From Candidatus Melainabacteria bacterium (GTDB lineage Bacteria > Cyanobacteriota > Vampirovibrionia > Obscuribacterales > Obscuribacteraceae): a DNA stretch of 64,000 nucleotides. The stretch covers positions 868,001 through 932,000 of the forward strand of contig JADJWK010000001.1 of the NCBI GenBank assembly GCA_016716405.1, read 5' to 3'. How positions within the stretch are numbered: position 1 is the first letter of the stretch; each line of letters begins with the position of its first letter. A model generated the notes under the pieces. It saw only the letters and a program-made list of their open reading frames with translations, was not told the origin of the DNA and did not search any database. Below are positions 39,882 through 49,178 of this stretch, in pieces. The position numbers and the translations under genes are program-made.

Positions 39882-42440
39882 TTACTTCTGCGACTCGACC
39901 GTCCAGCTATGGTCGACGCCCTTGGTGACCCTGATTCCGGCCGCCTCGAGCTTCTCGACCAGGTTGGCGAGATCGATGTCGGCCTCGCCGCCGATCTCTT
40001 CGGGCTTGACGATGGCCCAGCCGCCCTTGCCGTCGAGCACCAGCACCTTGTCGTGGTAGTGGCGCAGGGTCGGACGGTGACCGACCGAGATGTAGGTCGT
40101 ATTGCTGCCCTGCAGGAGCGAGTAGACATGGGCTTCGTTGTCCACGTCCAGCGCGCTGGTGGCCTCGTCGATGATGGCGTACTTCGGCTGAGCCAGAAGC
40201 AGACGCGCCATGGCGACGCGCTGACGCTCACCACCCGAGAGGATGGTCGCCCAGTCGATGGCCTCGTTGTCGATGCCGCCCAGGTCGTTTTCCGCCTTGT
40301 CGATGAGATCGGGCAGGTTGACCTCCTTCAGGACGGCGCGGAGCTCATCCAGGGACGCCGTGGAATGCGGGTCCGGATAGGTGAGCTGCCAGCGCAGCGA
40401 GCCGATGGGCAGGTACGGCTCCTGCGGCATGAACATCATGTCGGTGATGTCCGGCGTGGTGACGCTGCCGGAGCCGGAGCGCCAGAGACCGGCGATCATG
40501 CGCAAGATCGAGCTCTTGCCCGAACCGGACGGACCCATGATCAGCAGGCTCTCGCCGGGTTTGACCTCGGCGTTGAGATGAGTGACCAGGGTGTCCTTGT
40601 AGTTCGGGGTGTTGAGCGTGACGTCGTTGACGTCGATGATCTCGCCCTTCTCATGCCCGATGCGCGGACGGCCCGGCTCGGAGCTCGGGTCGGGACGCTC
40701 GATTTCCTCACGGAAGCCGGCCAGACGGTTGACGTTGGCAGCGAAGCCAGCGATCGTCTTGAACGACAGGATGAAGAGCGAGAGCGCATCGAGGATCTGC
40801 GAGAAGGCGGAGGACGCCTGCATGATCTGACCGAACTGCGCCTGTCCCGAGAAGAACAGGGGCGCCATGATGGCCGTGGGGAGCACGATCACCAGGTACT
40901 GGTAGCCCTGGGTGAAGAAGCCCAGGTTCCGCTGCCAGCGAATCAGGAGGCTGTAGTTCGAGATGGCGTCACCGAGGCGGGCCCGGAGACCCTTCAGCTC
41001 CATCTGCTCGCCGCGGAAGAAGGCGATGGCTTCAGCGTGCTTGCGCACATGACCAGCCTGGAAGCGGAGGTTCGCCTCGAATTCCTCCTGGCGGTACTCG
41101 TAGCCGATCAGGCGTTTGCCGAAGAGCACCGTGACGACGGTACCGATCAGGGCATAGAGCAGCACCGTGCCGGAGAGCAGGTGGGAGATGCTCCAGAGCA
41201 CCATGAAGAACAGCGAGACAGTGAGAATCGAGTCCAGGATGACCAGCAGGAGCGAGAGGGCGCCGGCGGCGAAATACCGCGGATCTTCCGTGATACGCTG
41301 ATCGGGGTTGTCCACCGAGCGCAGCTGGGAGATGCGGTAGAACGGCCGGTTGCCGTCACCCATGTAGTCGGTCATGATGTCGTCGGTCATCCAGTTGCGC
41401 CAGGTATTGCCCAGCTCGTCGCGGACCCACCGGTAGCACACCACGATCGGGATGCCGAGGATGAACACGCTGCCCAGGATGATGAGCGCGATCCAGAACT
41501 CCGATACGGCCTTTTCCTGCAGGGAGTTCATCATGTCGCGGTTCAGGTAGGACAGAAGAACGTTCAGCCCGTTGACCGAGAACATGAGGGCGATGAGGAT
41601 GCCCAGGAGGCGCCAGCCGCGGTCCATCACGTTGCGCAGGCTGCGCAGATAGAAGGTCGGCAGACCCAGGGCGACGATCACGCCGACCGCCGTGATGGCG
41701 ATGCGGTTGTCGACCAGGGTTTCATTGGCCGGCAGCCAGGTGGCCACGGCACTGGGAATTCCGGCGAGTTCCAGGTATTCGACGCCGAAGAGGGCGGCGA
41801 TCACGGCCACCGGCAGGTAGCCGAGCCAGGACGTGCCGGTCTTGCCTGTGACTCCGGAGAAGATGCTCAGGAGGGTGACAGCCAGAAGCACCCCGGCGAC
41901 GGGGGCGAGGGTGCCGCCGAAGTAGACGTAGGCACCGCCGGCTGCGGCTGCCAACACGATACCGAGCACTGTCACGCGCCCGGATGGCAGAAGCCCGTGC
42001 TTGCCGGCAAGCCCGAAGGCTCCCGCCAGGGCGCTGGCGATGGCGAACGCCGTCAGCTTCCCGGTGCCGAGTTCGACGACCAGTGGTCCGGCGACGGCGC
42101 CGTAGCTGAACACTGCCAGGCTGGTGAGGCCCAGGAGTGCTGGCATGAGGATGCGTCCCCGGGTATTGTCGGAGAGGCCGAGGCTGAAGAGAGCCGCCGT
42201 TACGCCGGCGATGGTCGCCAGGTAAGAGACGGCGGACGGCACCAGGTCGGCCATGGGGGCGCCCTGTGCCATGAAGGAGTACAGCACGTAGAGCATCGTG
42301 CCGGCCACTCCCACTAAACTCAAGAAGCCCAGGAGATACCATTTCTGATTGGGCCCGGAGGACAACCAGTAGGGCACCGTCATGTCCCAGACACGGCGGA
42401 TGAGCTTCAAGTCGACCTTGCTAAGAGAGTTATCGTTCAT
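39882..42440 (-). CDS. ABCD/YddA-type ABC transporter (membrane and ATPase domains fused) with N-terminal membrane extension
   Basis: The 852-residue protein has a fused membrane and ATPase domain like SbmA/YddA/ABCD exporters: DNPDQRITEDPRYF is the typical cytoplasmic loop, and the ATPase has GPSGSGKSS, LSGGERQRVAMARLL and YAIIDEATSALD. It is about 270 residues longer than usual: the first part holds several more membrane segments (for example VTLLSIFSGVTG and the region before YLPVAVIAALF). Relatives move vitamin B12, fatty acyl-CoA or peptides. The start (MNDNSLSKVDL) has GGAG eight bases upstream inside a hairpin at 42443-42460. It is monocistronic. Confidence 0.9.
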   Translation of the reverse strand: MNDNSLSKVDLKLIRRVWDMTVPYWLSSGPNQKWYLLGFLSLVGVAGTMLYVLYSFMAQGAPMADLVPSAVSYLATIAGVTAALFSLGLSDNTRGRILMPALLGLTSLAVFSYGAVAGPLVVELGTGKLTAFAIASALAGAFGLAGKHGLLPSGRVTVLGIVLAAAAGGAYVYFGGTLAPVAGVLLAVTLLSIFSGVTGKTGTSWLGYLPVAVIAALFGVEYLELAGIPSAVATWLPANETLVDNRIAITAVGVIVALGLPTFYLRSLRNVMDRGWRLLGILIALMFSVNGLNVLLSYLNRDMMNSLQEKAVSEFWIALIILGSVFILGIPIVVCYRWVRDELGNTWRNWMTDDIMTDYMGDGNRPFYRISQLRSVDNPDQRITEDPRYFAAGALSLLLVILDSILTVSLFFMVLWSISHLLSGTVLLYALIGTVVTVLFGKRLIGYEYRQEEFEANLRFQAGHVRKHAEAIAFFRGEQMELKGLRARLGDAISNYSLLIRWQRNLGFFTQGYQYLVIVLPTAIMAPLFFSGQAQFGQIMQASSAFSQILDALSLFILSFKTIAGFAANVNRLAGFREEIERPDPSSEPGRPRIGHEKGEIIDVNDVTLNTPNYKDTLVTHLNAEVKPGESLLIMGPSGSGKSSILRMIAGLWRSGSGSVTTPDITDMMFMPQEPYLPIGSLRWQLTYPDPHSTASLDELRAVLKEVNLPDLIDKAENDLGGIDNEAIDWATILSGGERQRVAMARLLLAQPKYAIIDEATSALDVDNEAHVYSLLQGSNTTYISVGHRPTLRHYHDKVLVLDGKGGWAIVKPEEIGGEADIDLANLVEKLEAAGIRVTKGVDHSWTVESQK

Positions 42441-43091
42441 TTGAAGAACTCCAGTTCTTCGAGCAAACTCAGCTCGATTTAGAGTCAGGTTGAGATAAAG
42501 ACGTCAGGCGTCGCTCCCGGTACGAACACGAATCTCGGGTGCGAAAACTTTTGGACGGTCGAAAGCCCCTCGTTGGAACGGTGCTCAATCGAGCCTCGTC
42601 GAGAGGAGCTTTATCAGGGAACTTCTTTAGCTATATAGCTTTAGAGGGAGATGTGACCGTCTTGGACGTCTCGGAAACTGATATCTGTTACTAGCAGCTG
42701 TTGATATCTGAACTAAAGTGTTAAATAACTCATGTAAAGGGCTTCCTGCTTGAGCTGGAGCTAATATCACTAAATTGTCAAGAATGAAGGGCTTCTTCGG
42801 GATCAGTTTAGATCCTTGGCTTTATCTGTTAACGCCTCGCGCGGGTATGAGAGAAGCACGAAAATGCCTGATTATTGGGCCTTTCAGGATTGCTCTTGTG
42901 ATGATCCGGCTCTCATTTTTTTGCAGGGCTCGAGCTTTGACGGGTTGTCAAGAGAAGTTGAGATCAGGCTTTCGCTCATTCCGTTCCATGCCGGATTCGC
43001 CACTGCGCATGGTGCAGGGAATCAGAGTTCACCTGGGGTCGGGGCCTGTCCGGCAAAGCTACGATAAAGTAGCGTAGAAAATTCGAGAAAA
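42441..43091. other. Upstream region of the ABC transporter gene
   Basis: About 650 bp without a convincing gene, AT-richer than its surroundings. A 100-codon plus-strand frame at 42775-43077 has no ribosome site. GAAGAACT (42443-42450) and AGTTCTTC (42453-42460) form a hairpin that places the GGAG of the transporter gene at its tip. A TACGATA box lies at 43060-43066. Confidence 0.5.
42443..42460 (-). promoter_or_regulatory. Ribosome site in a hairpin before the ABC transporter start
   Basis: An 8-bp inverted repeat whose centre reads CTGGAGT on the minus strand overlaps the ribosome site, so base pairing could hide it. Confidence 0.45.
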
Positions 43092-43148
43092 CGAGAGGGA
43101 ACGGCCAGACTCCACCGGTACTACTGGTGGTATCTGGCCGCCCTCTCG
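43092..43148 (-). terminator. Terminator of the PGM/isochorismatase/lipoprotein operon
   Basis: A long stem: CGAGAGGG, CGGCCAGA and an inner TCCACC helix pair with their complements around GTACTAC. Minus-strand TTTTCTCGAATTTTC follows. Confidence 0.88.
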
Positions 43149-43182
43149 CCTGGAGCCTTTTAGTTCTCAGGCTCCTTCTTGC

Positions 43183-43707
43183 TCAGCGAAGGTGCTCCGG
43201 TCTGGGCGACGCTGGCGTGTCGATTTCCACCGCGATGGCGAGCCAGTAGCGATGGATGTCCCAGTTGAAGACGTACTTGAGCCGGGGCTTGAGACCGGCC
43301 TTCTCGAGAAGTTCGAAGACTGCCCGTCCGGCGAGCCTGAGATTGTCCGGGCTCAGCTCTTCCGACTTGACAGTGTAGGGACCCCGCGGCATGGGGCCGG
43401 GGTACTCGTGCTCATTGAGCTCCATGACCGGAATGATGTGGTTGCCGTCCCAGACCATGCTCGAAGCGATGGCCTGGCGGATCCTGTCCGGCAGTCCTCC
43501 GATTATTGCCGCGACGCGAACGGGCACCTCATCGAGGAGGCGGTCGGAGTCGACGAGTCGCTCCTGGTGGTGCGATCGGCTAACGGTAGCGGCAAGACGG
43601 TCGCCGAGACCGATTTCGACGGCAGTCGCGAGGGTGCCGTTCAGGGACTGCTGGAGGATTTCCTCCGGGGATGGCAGTGCTCGGGGGATAGGTACAACCT
43701 GATACAT
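43183..43707 (-). CDS. Unknown protein, 174 residues
   Basis: Starts at ATG 43707 (MYQVVPIPRALPSPEE) with GGAG at 6 bases; the TTG at 43734 is less likely. Residues 20-80 are helical (LATAVEIGLGDRLAATV), the rest alpha/beta (DGNHIIPVMELNEHEYPG, FNWDIHRYWLAIAVEID). No signal peptide. I recognise no family. It is the last gene of a four-gene minus-strand operon after lipoprotein paralogue 2. Confidence 0.75.
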   Translation of the reverse strand: MYQVVPIPRALPSPEEILQQSLNGTLATAVEIGLGDRLAATVSRSHHQERLVDSDRLLDEVPVRVAAIIGGLPDRIRQAIASSMVWDGNHIIPVMELNEHEYPGPMPRGPYTVKSEELSPDNLRLAGRAVFELLEKAGLKPRLKYVFNWDIHRYWLAIAVEIDTPASPRPEHLR

Positions 43708-43758
43708 CCGTATCTCCGCAGTTGTGTGTTTCAATCAGGCATCCGTCGGGATGCCGGC

Positions 43759-45006
43759 TCACGGGAGCGGCCTGACCTCGATCCTGGGAAGGTCGATATA
43801 GTCGGGCAGCTCGAAAGGATCGTAGCGAAAACGCTCGTTCCGAAGGGGTATCTTCGGGTCGGCCGGTGGATTAATATCGACGACGGTCGGCTCTTCGTCG
43901 AATTCGTCCGGGGTTCGCTCCTCTTTGATTACTTTCGCATTTTCGTCGAGGTGCTGGACCAACTGCTCCCGGGAGTAGCTGTACGCTTCCCTGATGACCA
44001 GATGGGAGGGTTTGCTCTTTCCGGGCTCGAACTCGATCAGGCGCGCGATTCGCCGGTCCGAATAACCATACTGATCGCGCACGTTCTCGTAGTAGAAGTC
44101 GCGAACGGCGTCCAGTTCGAAGATCATCGAATCGGGGTCGTCCTGGAGACCTGGCACGCGAGTGTAATACTGAACATAGGCCAGCTCGTAACCGCTGTTT
44201 CCGGGCACATAGACATCGACCGTCAGCTTCTGCCCATCGAAGCTCCACGCTTTCACTCGTTCGTTGTTGAGGTTGAAGAGGGTCACCGAGCCTCCCGATA
44301 CCCTCTGATAGACTTCCAGGCGAACATCACGGGTGCCCGGGAAGTAGACCGAGAACTTCTTCTCGGAGTCATCGGAAAGACCTGTGCTGACGCTGTAGAT
44401 CGCCACCCCTGCGCTGTCGAAGTTGACCGTCTCGGCGCGATTTTCGTAGGCGCTGTAACGATAGGTCGTGACGGCGGACCGGCTTCCGTCCCTGCGATAG
44501 TGCTCCTCGCTCTCGGTTTTGGTGTCAGCGCCGGTGGTAGCGAGATATCTGAGGGTCGTCCCGTCCTCGTAGTAGAACCGCGTATGGTACTTGCCGTTGC
44601 TCTCTCTCAGCCCGTCATTCAGGCGGACTCCTTCGATGGTGAAGGTGCTGTGAGAGAGATAGGTCATTCCGTCGGGAGCGTAGACAACCTCTTTCTTGAG
44701 TTTGGGCTCCTGTCCAGCCTTGCCGTCGTAGAACTCGAGCTGCCGCATGACGGTGCGGTCGGGACGGTATTCGATGAGCCGACTGGTCCCGTCCGGAAGG
44801 TTCAGGGTCTCCCGGATTGGTGTGAGCCCGTCAGCGGCGTAATCGACGATGCGATAGCGGGTGTTGCCCGACTCGTCGCTCAGAAACACCCGGCGCGTCG
44901 CGGTGTCAGAAAACGGGTAATCTCTCTGGCTCTCGCTCCCACCACAGCCGGCGATGCAGGTTGCGGCGAGAAGGAGTAAGAAACATCGAGCAATGAATTG
45001 GCGCAT
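43759..45006 (-). CDS. Predicted lipoprotein, paralogue 2
   Basis: A 415-residue exported lipoprotein with lipobox CIAGC (Cys near residue 21) after a hydrophobic stretch. The mature chain is made of strand-turn units (RRVFLSDESGNTRYR, IVDYAADGLTPIRE, YYEDGTTLRYLAT), similar to YD-like shell proteins, and aligns with the lipoprotein at 36344-37498 over its middle (R.LEFYDG, KKEVVYAPDGMTYLSH, G.YHTRFYYEDG). The ribosome site is weak. It lies 57 bp after the isochorismatase-family gene and 51 bp before the 174-residue gene. Confidence 0.85.
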   Translation of the reverse strand: MRQFIARCFLLLLAATCIAGCGGSESQRDYPFSDTATRRVFLSDESGNTRYRIVDYAADGLTPIRETLNLPDGTSRLIEYRPDRTVMRQLEFYDGKAGQEPKLKKEVVYAPDGMTYLSHSTFTIEGVRLNDGLRESNGKYHTRFYYEDGTTLRYLATTGADTKTESEEHYRRDGSRSAVTTYRYSAYENRAETVNFDSAGVAIYSVSTGLSDDSEKKFSVYFPGTRDVRLEVYQRVSGGSVTLFNLNNERVKAWSFDGQKLTVDVYVPGNSGYELAYVQYYTRVPGLQDDPDSMIFELDAVRDFYYENVRDQYGYSDRRIARLIEFEPGKSKPSHLVIREAYSYSREQLVQHLDENAKVIKEERTPDEFDEEPTVVDINPPADPKIPLRNERFRYDPFELPDYIDLPRIEVRPLP

Positions 45007-45063
45007 AGTGTCACTGCCGGTAATGGCAGCCTCGCAGTGGTTACTCGAGACAAGAATTTCGTC

Positions 45064-45546
45064 TCAAGCTGCCTTCTCCAGCAATCGCAGGCGCTTGCCG
45101 ACCGGAAACTTCGCCCAGCAGAAGCGGCGGAACTCGGCGACTGTGTCGCAGGCTCCTTTGACCACTTCTACGCTGGCTTCCGAGCGGCGCAGCAGACCCT
45201 TGACGGTCTCGAGAAGACAGAGATCTGTTTTCACCCCGCAGGCTCGAAACCTGGTGGTCTCGTAGCCCATGGCGGCGCACTTCCGCAGGACCTGTCTGGA
45301 GCCGTCCTCACCCAGCTTGTGCAGAACATGCGCCCTGTCGTAACCGTCGACCAGGCGGAGTATGCTCTTGTATGTGCGTGGGTAGGGCTTGTCGGGCTCC
45401 GGACGGTGATACGGAATCTCAAGCAGGATAATCGGTAGACCGAGCCGCCGAGCTGCAGCCACCTCCTCTTTGACCGCCTTGATAGTACGCGGATTCGAGG
45501 TGAAATGCGGCTGCATGTCGACGACTACGAGAATGTAGTCGTCCAT
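45064..45546 (-). CDS. Isochorismatase-family cysteine hydrolase
   Basis: The 160-residue protein has the family's Asp (ILVVVDMQPHF), Lys (HVLHKLGEDG) and nucleophile Cys (ACGVKTDLCLLETV). The family hydrolyses amides or ethers; nicotinamidase is one member. It is not especially close to the PncA domain at 3245-4006, which has a DxHPxDH metal site lacking here, so isochorismatase or ureidoacrylate-like amidase activity is equally likely. It follows a histidine phosphatase gene and precedes a lipoprotein gene in an operon. Confidence 0.85.
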   Translation of the reverse strand: MDDYILVVVDMQPHFTSNPRTIKAVKEEVAAARRLGLPIILLEIPYHRPEPDKPYPRTYKSILRLVDGYDRAHVLHKLGEDGSRQVLRKCAAMGYETTRFRACGVKTDLCLLETVKGLLRRSEASVEVVKGACDTVAEFRRFCWAKFPVGKRLRLLEKAA

Positions 45547-45591
45547 ATTGTTGAGGGTCCGTTCCTTCCGAAGAATTTTCGCGCGGCTCAG

Positions 45592-46287
45592 TCAGCTCTC
45601 CATGCGGCGGATACGATCCACCACTGAAAGCGGCTCCCAGGGCGCGCTCCGGTCGGGGCGCCGGTAGAGCAAGACATAGCCGTTGGGGATGCAGTTGGTG
45701 TTGTACTGACGAACCACCTCGCTGTGGCCGAGACCGTCCAGACGCCGACGCATGGCGAGAAGCGCCGCCGAATGTCCGACGATGAGCTGGTGGCCGCTAC
45801 TCTGGTCGAGCACTTCGTCGAAGAATTCGTCGACGCGCTCGAACAGGTCGAAGTAGTTCTCGCCCTCGGGCGGCCTGTATTTCAGAGCCCCGAAGTTCTT
45901 GTAGAGCGAGTACTGTTCCGGGTGAAGGTGCTCCACGCCGGCATAGGTCATGTTCCAGAAGATTCCGTAGCTCCGCTTGTTGAGGCGGGGCTCCACAATC
46001 GGCTCGTCCAGGCTGTAGGGAAGCCGGCGGGCGATTCGATGAGCGGTCTGTTTGATGCGAGCGAACTCGCTCACTCTGACTTCCGTCACCGGGTCCGCAG
46101 ACGGGAAGAGCCTTCCGATGAGGTCTCCGGCTGCGTCAGACTCGCGCTCGCCCAGAGGGGTGATCCCGACGGACTTGTCAGAGCCTGAGATTTCGTAGAA
46201 AAATTCAGTGGTCGGCTTGCTGGTGCAGACATTGGCGAAAGATTGCCCGTGACGCACCAGGGCAAGCAGTTGTTCCTGGTGTTGCAT
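45592..46287 (-). CDS. Histidine phosphatase (phosphoglycerate mutase family)
   Basis: A 231-residue protein with the RHG motif LALVRHGQSFAN, ITPLGERESDAAGDLIG, EFARIKQTAHRIAR (second Arg) and LIVGHSAALLA (second His). It is a phosphatase or mutase of small phosphorylated compounds. The start at 46287 (MQHQEQLLAL) has GGGAG at 7 bases and is better than 46371. It is first in a four-gene operon ending at 43183. Confidence 0.9.
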   Translation of the reverse strand: MQHQEQLLALVRHGQSFANVCTSKPTTEFFYEISGSDKSVGITPLGERESDAAGDLIGRLFPSADPVTEVRVSEFARIKQTAHRIARRLPYSLDEPIVEPRLNKRSYGIFWNMTYAGVEHLHPEQYSLYKNFGALKYRPPEGENYFDLFERVDEFFDEVLDQSSGHQLIVGHSAALLAMRRRLDGLGHSEVVRQYNTNCIPNGYVLLYRRPDRSAPWEPLSVVDRIRRMES

Positions 46288-46962
46288 GATAGGCTCCCAG
46301 TTAGACGTTGGCGTCGCACTGCGCCCGAAACTCAGCCATGCAATGACTTTCACCAGGGCGATGCTGCGCATCCACCCGCCAGCTCCTATCGCTCGGGCAC
46401 CACTTCTAGTGCTCGAGCTGACAAGTAAAGCTGGGCGAAAGATCTGAGGGAGTCGGTTGCTTGTGGGGACGAAAAACTTAAAATACTTTGCAACCCTATG
46501 GCTTAGAAGCTAACGCGTACAACCCTCAGAAATAAAAGAGCGGTAATTTATGATGGCTATTCATCCAAACACTGAGCTTGTTGAGTACATTCCAGCGGTC
46601 TGGCGACTTAGGCTAGCTTTGCTAGCGACAAATAAAGCCTCTGTAATGACGGTCTTGCAGTCCTGTCAAGTGGCTCTTGATTCGCTTTCAGCTCTCGAAA
46701 AGTGTCCTCAGGGTGTGCCGTCTTGGCAACCCGTCCCGGGTAGCGCTCGAGCAGGACTCTGTCCTGATAAACGTATTAGCTCAGCCATGCTTGATGTTGA
46801 CCGATCGAAATCACTAGCTTAGCCAGGTATTTCTTACCGCTCTCAAAACTCTCTCAAAACTAGAAACACGCACCGTCTCCCATAGTCAGCCAAGCCATTT
46901 GAAGCGCCTTCTGTGCGCCTCTGGTCGAGCTGAGAGCCATGGTCGAGATCATTGGAGGTGCC
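46288..46962. other. Divergent intergenic region
   Basis: About 675 bp between the histidine phosphatase gene and the second metallopeptidase-like gene. A 90-codon frame at 46550-46822 has no ribosome site or recognisable product. No promoter could be placed. Confidence 0.5.
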
Positions 46963-48528
46963 ATGAAAACTTATGCACCACTGGGTGACTTCACCCGGAT
47001 TCTGGAGAAGACCAGGTCAGCGCTCGAGCAGGGTCAAACAGTCCCGGACCCCTTCGGCCAAACCGCGCTATCACGGGATCTCGACTATTACAGATCCCTG
47101 GTGGCGGATGGTCGCCGGCTTCTGCCGACTCGCTATCACAGTGACTACCTGGATGTTCTCGATTTCGCCGTCCGCCAGGCCGCCAGTGACCTCGAACGAG
47201 GTGGACCGGCTCGCAAGGCGGCAATCATGCGGCAGTTGCAGTCGGTCTTCTCGACGCTTGCTGCGCCACTGGTGCAGCTTGCCGACCCGCGCTGGTCGCG
47301 GAGGCTGAGGGCGTACCAGGCTGTAATCAGCAATTTCTACCGGCGCTTTCTCGATGACCGGCACATCCGCTACCAGATGACCCAGGTCGCCCGGTGGCCG
47401 GAGCTCGACCCGCTGGGTTATTTTCTGAACACGGGGTCAGGACCATTCACTCTGGCGCCCTCCCGGGAGCTTCCCCTGGCTTTCGTGGCCAAGCCGGCTT
47501 CTTATGCTTGCTTTGCGCCTCTGTTTTTCATCGAGGCTCACGAAGTAGGCGGGCATGTGTTCCACTCGGCTGTGGCGGGTCTGGAAAACGAGATTGAAGG
47601 TCGCCTGGGCAAGCGCCTTTCCGAGCGTTTCTCCGCCGGTGACCTGGTCTTCTCCCGCAAAACAGTCAGAGTGCCCAAACGACCGGGCCTGATTTTCCGA
47701 CGCGACCACAAGTATGTTAAGAACACGGTGTTCGTATCGCATGTCTGGCAGAAGTGGCTGCCGGAACTACTAAGTGACCTGGCTGGCGTGCTCAATCTGG
47801 GACCGACCTACCTGAACGGGCTGATTGCTTTTCTCTCTGCTATCGAGCCGACTCTGAGCCTGCGCACAGCCTCGAGGTTCGACCTGGACCAGGGCTTCAG
47901 CAGCCACCCGCCGTCTCTGGTGAGAGCGCGTTTCTGCCTGTCCGTGGTGAGCCGCCTGGACTTTCCCGACCTGGCGGTCTGGAAGGACTCGCTGGACCGG
48001 CGGATCGGGCTGGCATCCGGCAACGTGCCTGCCGACCTGGTCTGGCACGACGGGGTTGGTAATCGCGCCGTTTCTTTCGAACTCGACGAGATGCTGCAGG
48101 TGCTGGAGGATGTTGTTGATACCGTCCTCGATACCGCAGTCGCCGCTCTCGGCGATCGCTCTCTTGCTTCGATCATGACCTGGGGCAAGTCTGACGAGCT
48201 GACTGCTCGCAAGCTTGCTGAAGCACTGCTCGAAGGCAAGGTCGACTCCGACGAGCCTCTCGAGGCCAGGCATGTGGTCGCCGCCTCCATCCTCGCTCTC
48301 GAGATCGCCAGCGCGAAAGGCGTCTCCCGGGCTGATTTCGAGAAGAGCTCCGATGCGGTGCATGGCAATGCCCTGGAGCTTCTTTCTGCGCTCTACACCG
48401 AGCAATGCCTCCTTTGCGAGGTCCCTGCTTTCCAGGGAACCCGCCGACACGACCTCAGCCTCAGCGACCTCGCTCGACTGGTGCAGAGGCTCAGGGAGGA
48501 CAGTGCTCGATTCTCAACAACTTTCTGA
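46963..48528 (+). CDS. Putative zinc metallopeptidase, novel gluzincin-like family (member 2)
   Basis: A 521-residue paralogue of the protein at 12530-14413. The blocks recur in order: HEVGGHVFHSAVAGLENE from residue 193, ELLSDLAGVLNLGPTYL, a HPPSLVRAR block, and LGDRSLASIMTW (LGDRSTGDMLNW in member 1). The second His is shifted relative to member 1: HEFRH there, HExxxH here, the latter known from dipeptidyl peptidase III. The VFH His is common to both. The start at 46963 (MKTYAPLGDF) has GGAGG at 5 bases, better than 46939. There is no signal peptide. A YciA-like thioesterase gene follows by 15 bp. Confidence 0.8.
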   Translation: MKTYAPLGDFTRILEKTRSALEQGQTVPDPFGQTALSRDLDYYRSLVADGRRLLPTRYHSDYLDVLDFAVRQAASDLERGGPARKAAIMRQLQSVFSTLAAPLVQLADPRWSRRLRAYQAVISNFYRRFLDDRHIRYQMTQVARWPELDPLGYFLNTGSGPFTLAPSRELPLAFVAKPASYACFAPLFFIEAHEVGGHVFHSAVAGLENEIEGRLGKRLSERFSAGDLVFSRKTVRVPKRPGLIFRRDHKYVKNTVFVSHVWQKWLPELLSDLAGVLNLGPTYLNGLIAFLSAIEPTLSLRTASRFDLDQGFSSHPPSLVRARFCLSVVSRLDFPDLAVWKDSLDRRIGLASGNVPADLVWHDGVGNRAVSFELDEMLQVLEDVVDTVLDTAVAALGDRSLASIMTWGKSDELTARKLAEALLEGKVDSDEPLEARHVVAASILALEIASAKGVSRADFEKSSDAVHGNALELLSALYTEQCLLCEVPAFQGTRRHDLSLSDLARLVQRLREDSARFSTTF

Positions 48529-48543
48529 CTCGAGGAAAAAGTT

Positions 48544-49035
48544 ATGAAACGTTCAAACAGGGGCTGCCCTGCCATTCGCGTCGTGATGTTCCCGAAGGAC
48601 ACCAATGGTGCCGGCAACATCTTCGGCGGCGTCATTCTCAGCCATATCGATGTGGCTGGTGCCGTCGCCGCCAGCGAGGTCTGCAGCCACAGGCTGGTCA
48701 CGGTCTCCTTCAAAGAGGCCGAGTTCAAGAAGCCCGTGCATGTCAAGGATATCCTGACCTGCTGGGCGGAAGTCACCGATGTCGGCAGAACTTCCATCAA
48801 GACTCGCGTCTGGGTGGAAGTCAGCCGCCGGGGCGAGATGATTCCTGTAACCGAAGCCGAGGTCATCTATGTCGCGGTCGACGAGAATCACAATCCGATT
48901 CCCATCGAGAGCGGCGTGATCTCGCGGAAGTGGAAGAAAGTAATCCGCGACCGTGCCCGCGGCAAGGAAACCGCAGCGACTGCCGATCACAAGTGTGAAA
49001 GCGGTTGCTCGCATCCTCGCGGCAGGAAGTCCTGA
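48544..49035 (+). CDS. YciA-like acyl-CoA thioesterase (hotdog fold)
   Basis: The 163-residue protein has the hotdog signature DTNGAGNIFGGVILSHIDVAG cut short here, a central EAEFKKPVHVKDIL strand pair and a C-terminal basic tail with SGCSHPRGR. YciA-type enzymes hydrolyse acyl-CoA with a conserved Asp in the FGG...D helix, present here. The start has GAGGA at good spacing. It shares a transcript with the preceding metallopeptidase-like gene. Confidence 0.88.
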   Translation: MKRSNRGCPAIRVVMFPKDTNGAGNIFGGVILSHIDVAGAVAASEVCSHRLVTVSFKEAEFKKPVHVKDILTCWAEVTDVGRTSIKTRVWVEVSRRGEMIPVTEAEVIYVAVDENHNPIPIESGVISRKWKKVIRDRARGKETAATADHKCESGCSHPRGRKS

Positions 49036-49046
49036 TTGTCGAAGGA

Positions 49047-49086
49047 GGCTGTTTCTGGCTGATGCCAGGGCAGCCCCTTCTTTTTT
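49047..49086 (+). terminator. Terminator of the peptidase/thioesterase operon
   Basis: GGCTG..TCTGGC pairs with GCCAGG.CAGCC around TGAT, followed by CTTCTTTTTT. A TAGTATA box at 49109-49115 follows. Confidence 0.88.
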
Positions 49087-49136
49087 GAAGAAGAGATATT
49101 ATATAAAGTAGTATAAACCGGGTTGTTTCAGGGCTG

Positions 49137-49142
49137 TATAAT
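49137..49142 (+). promoter_or_regulatory. Candidate -10 of the HD-domain gene
   Basis: A perfect TATAAT lies 36 bases before the start; the -35 is not clear. The context TATAATCG is the same as upstream of the Band-7 gene. Confidence 0.45.
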
Positions 49143-49178
49143 CGTCCTCAGACTATTCTGCCGGAGACAGCCAGATCG

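Noticed and set aside
39909..42317. 802-codon open frame opposite the ABC transporter
   Set aside because: Antisense shadow of GC-biased codons. The minus strand encodes clear transporter motifs.
42775..43077. 100-codon plus-strand frame
   Set aside because: No ribosome site and it runs through the TACGATA box near the terminator of another gene.
46550..46822. 90-codon plus-strand frame
   Set aside because: No ribosome site, no recognisable product, composition like the surrounding intergenic DNA.
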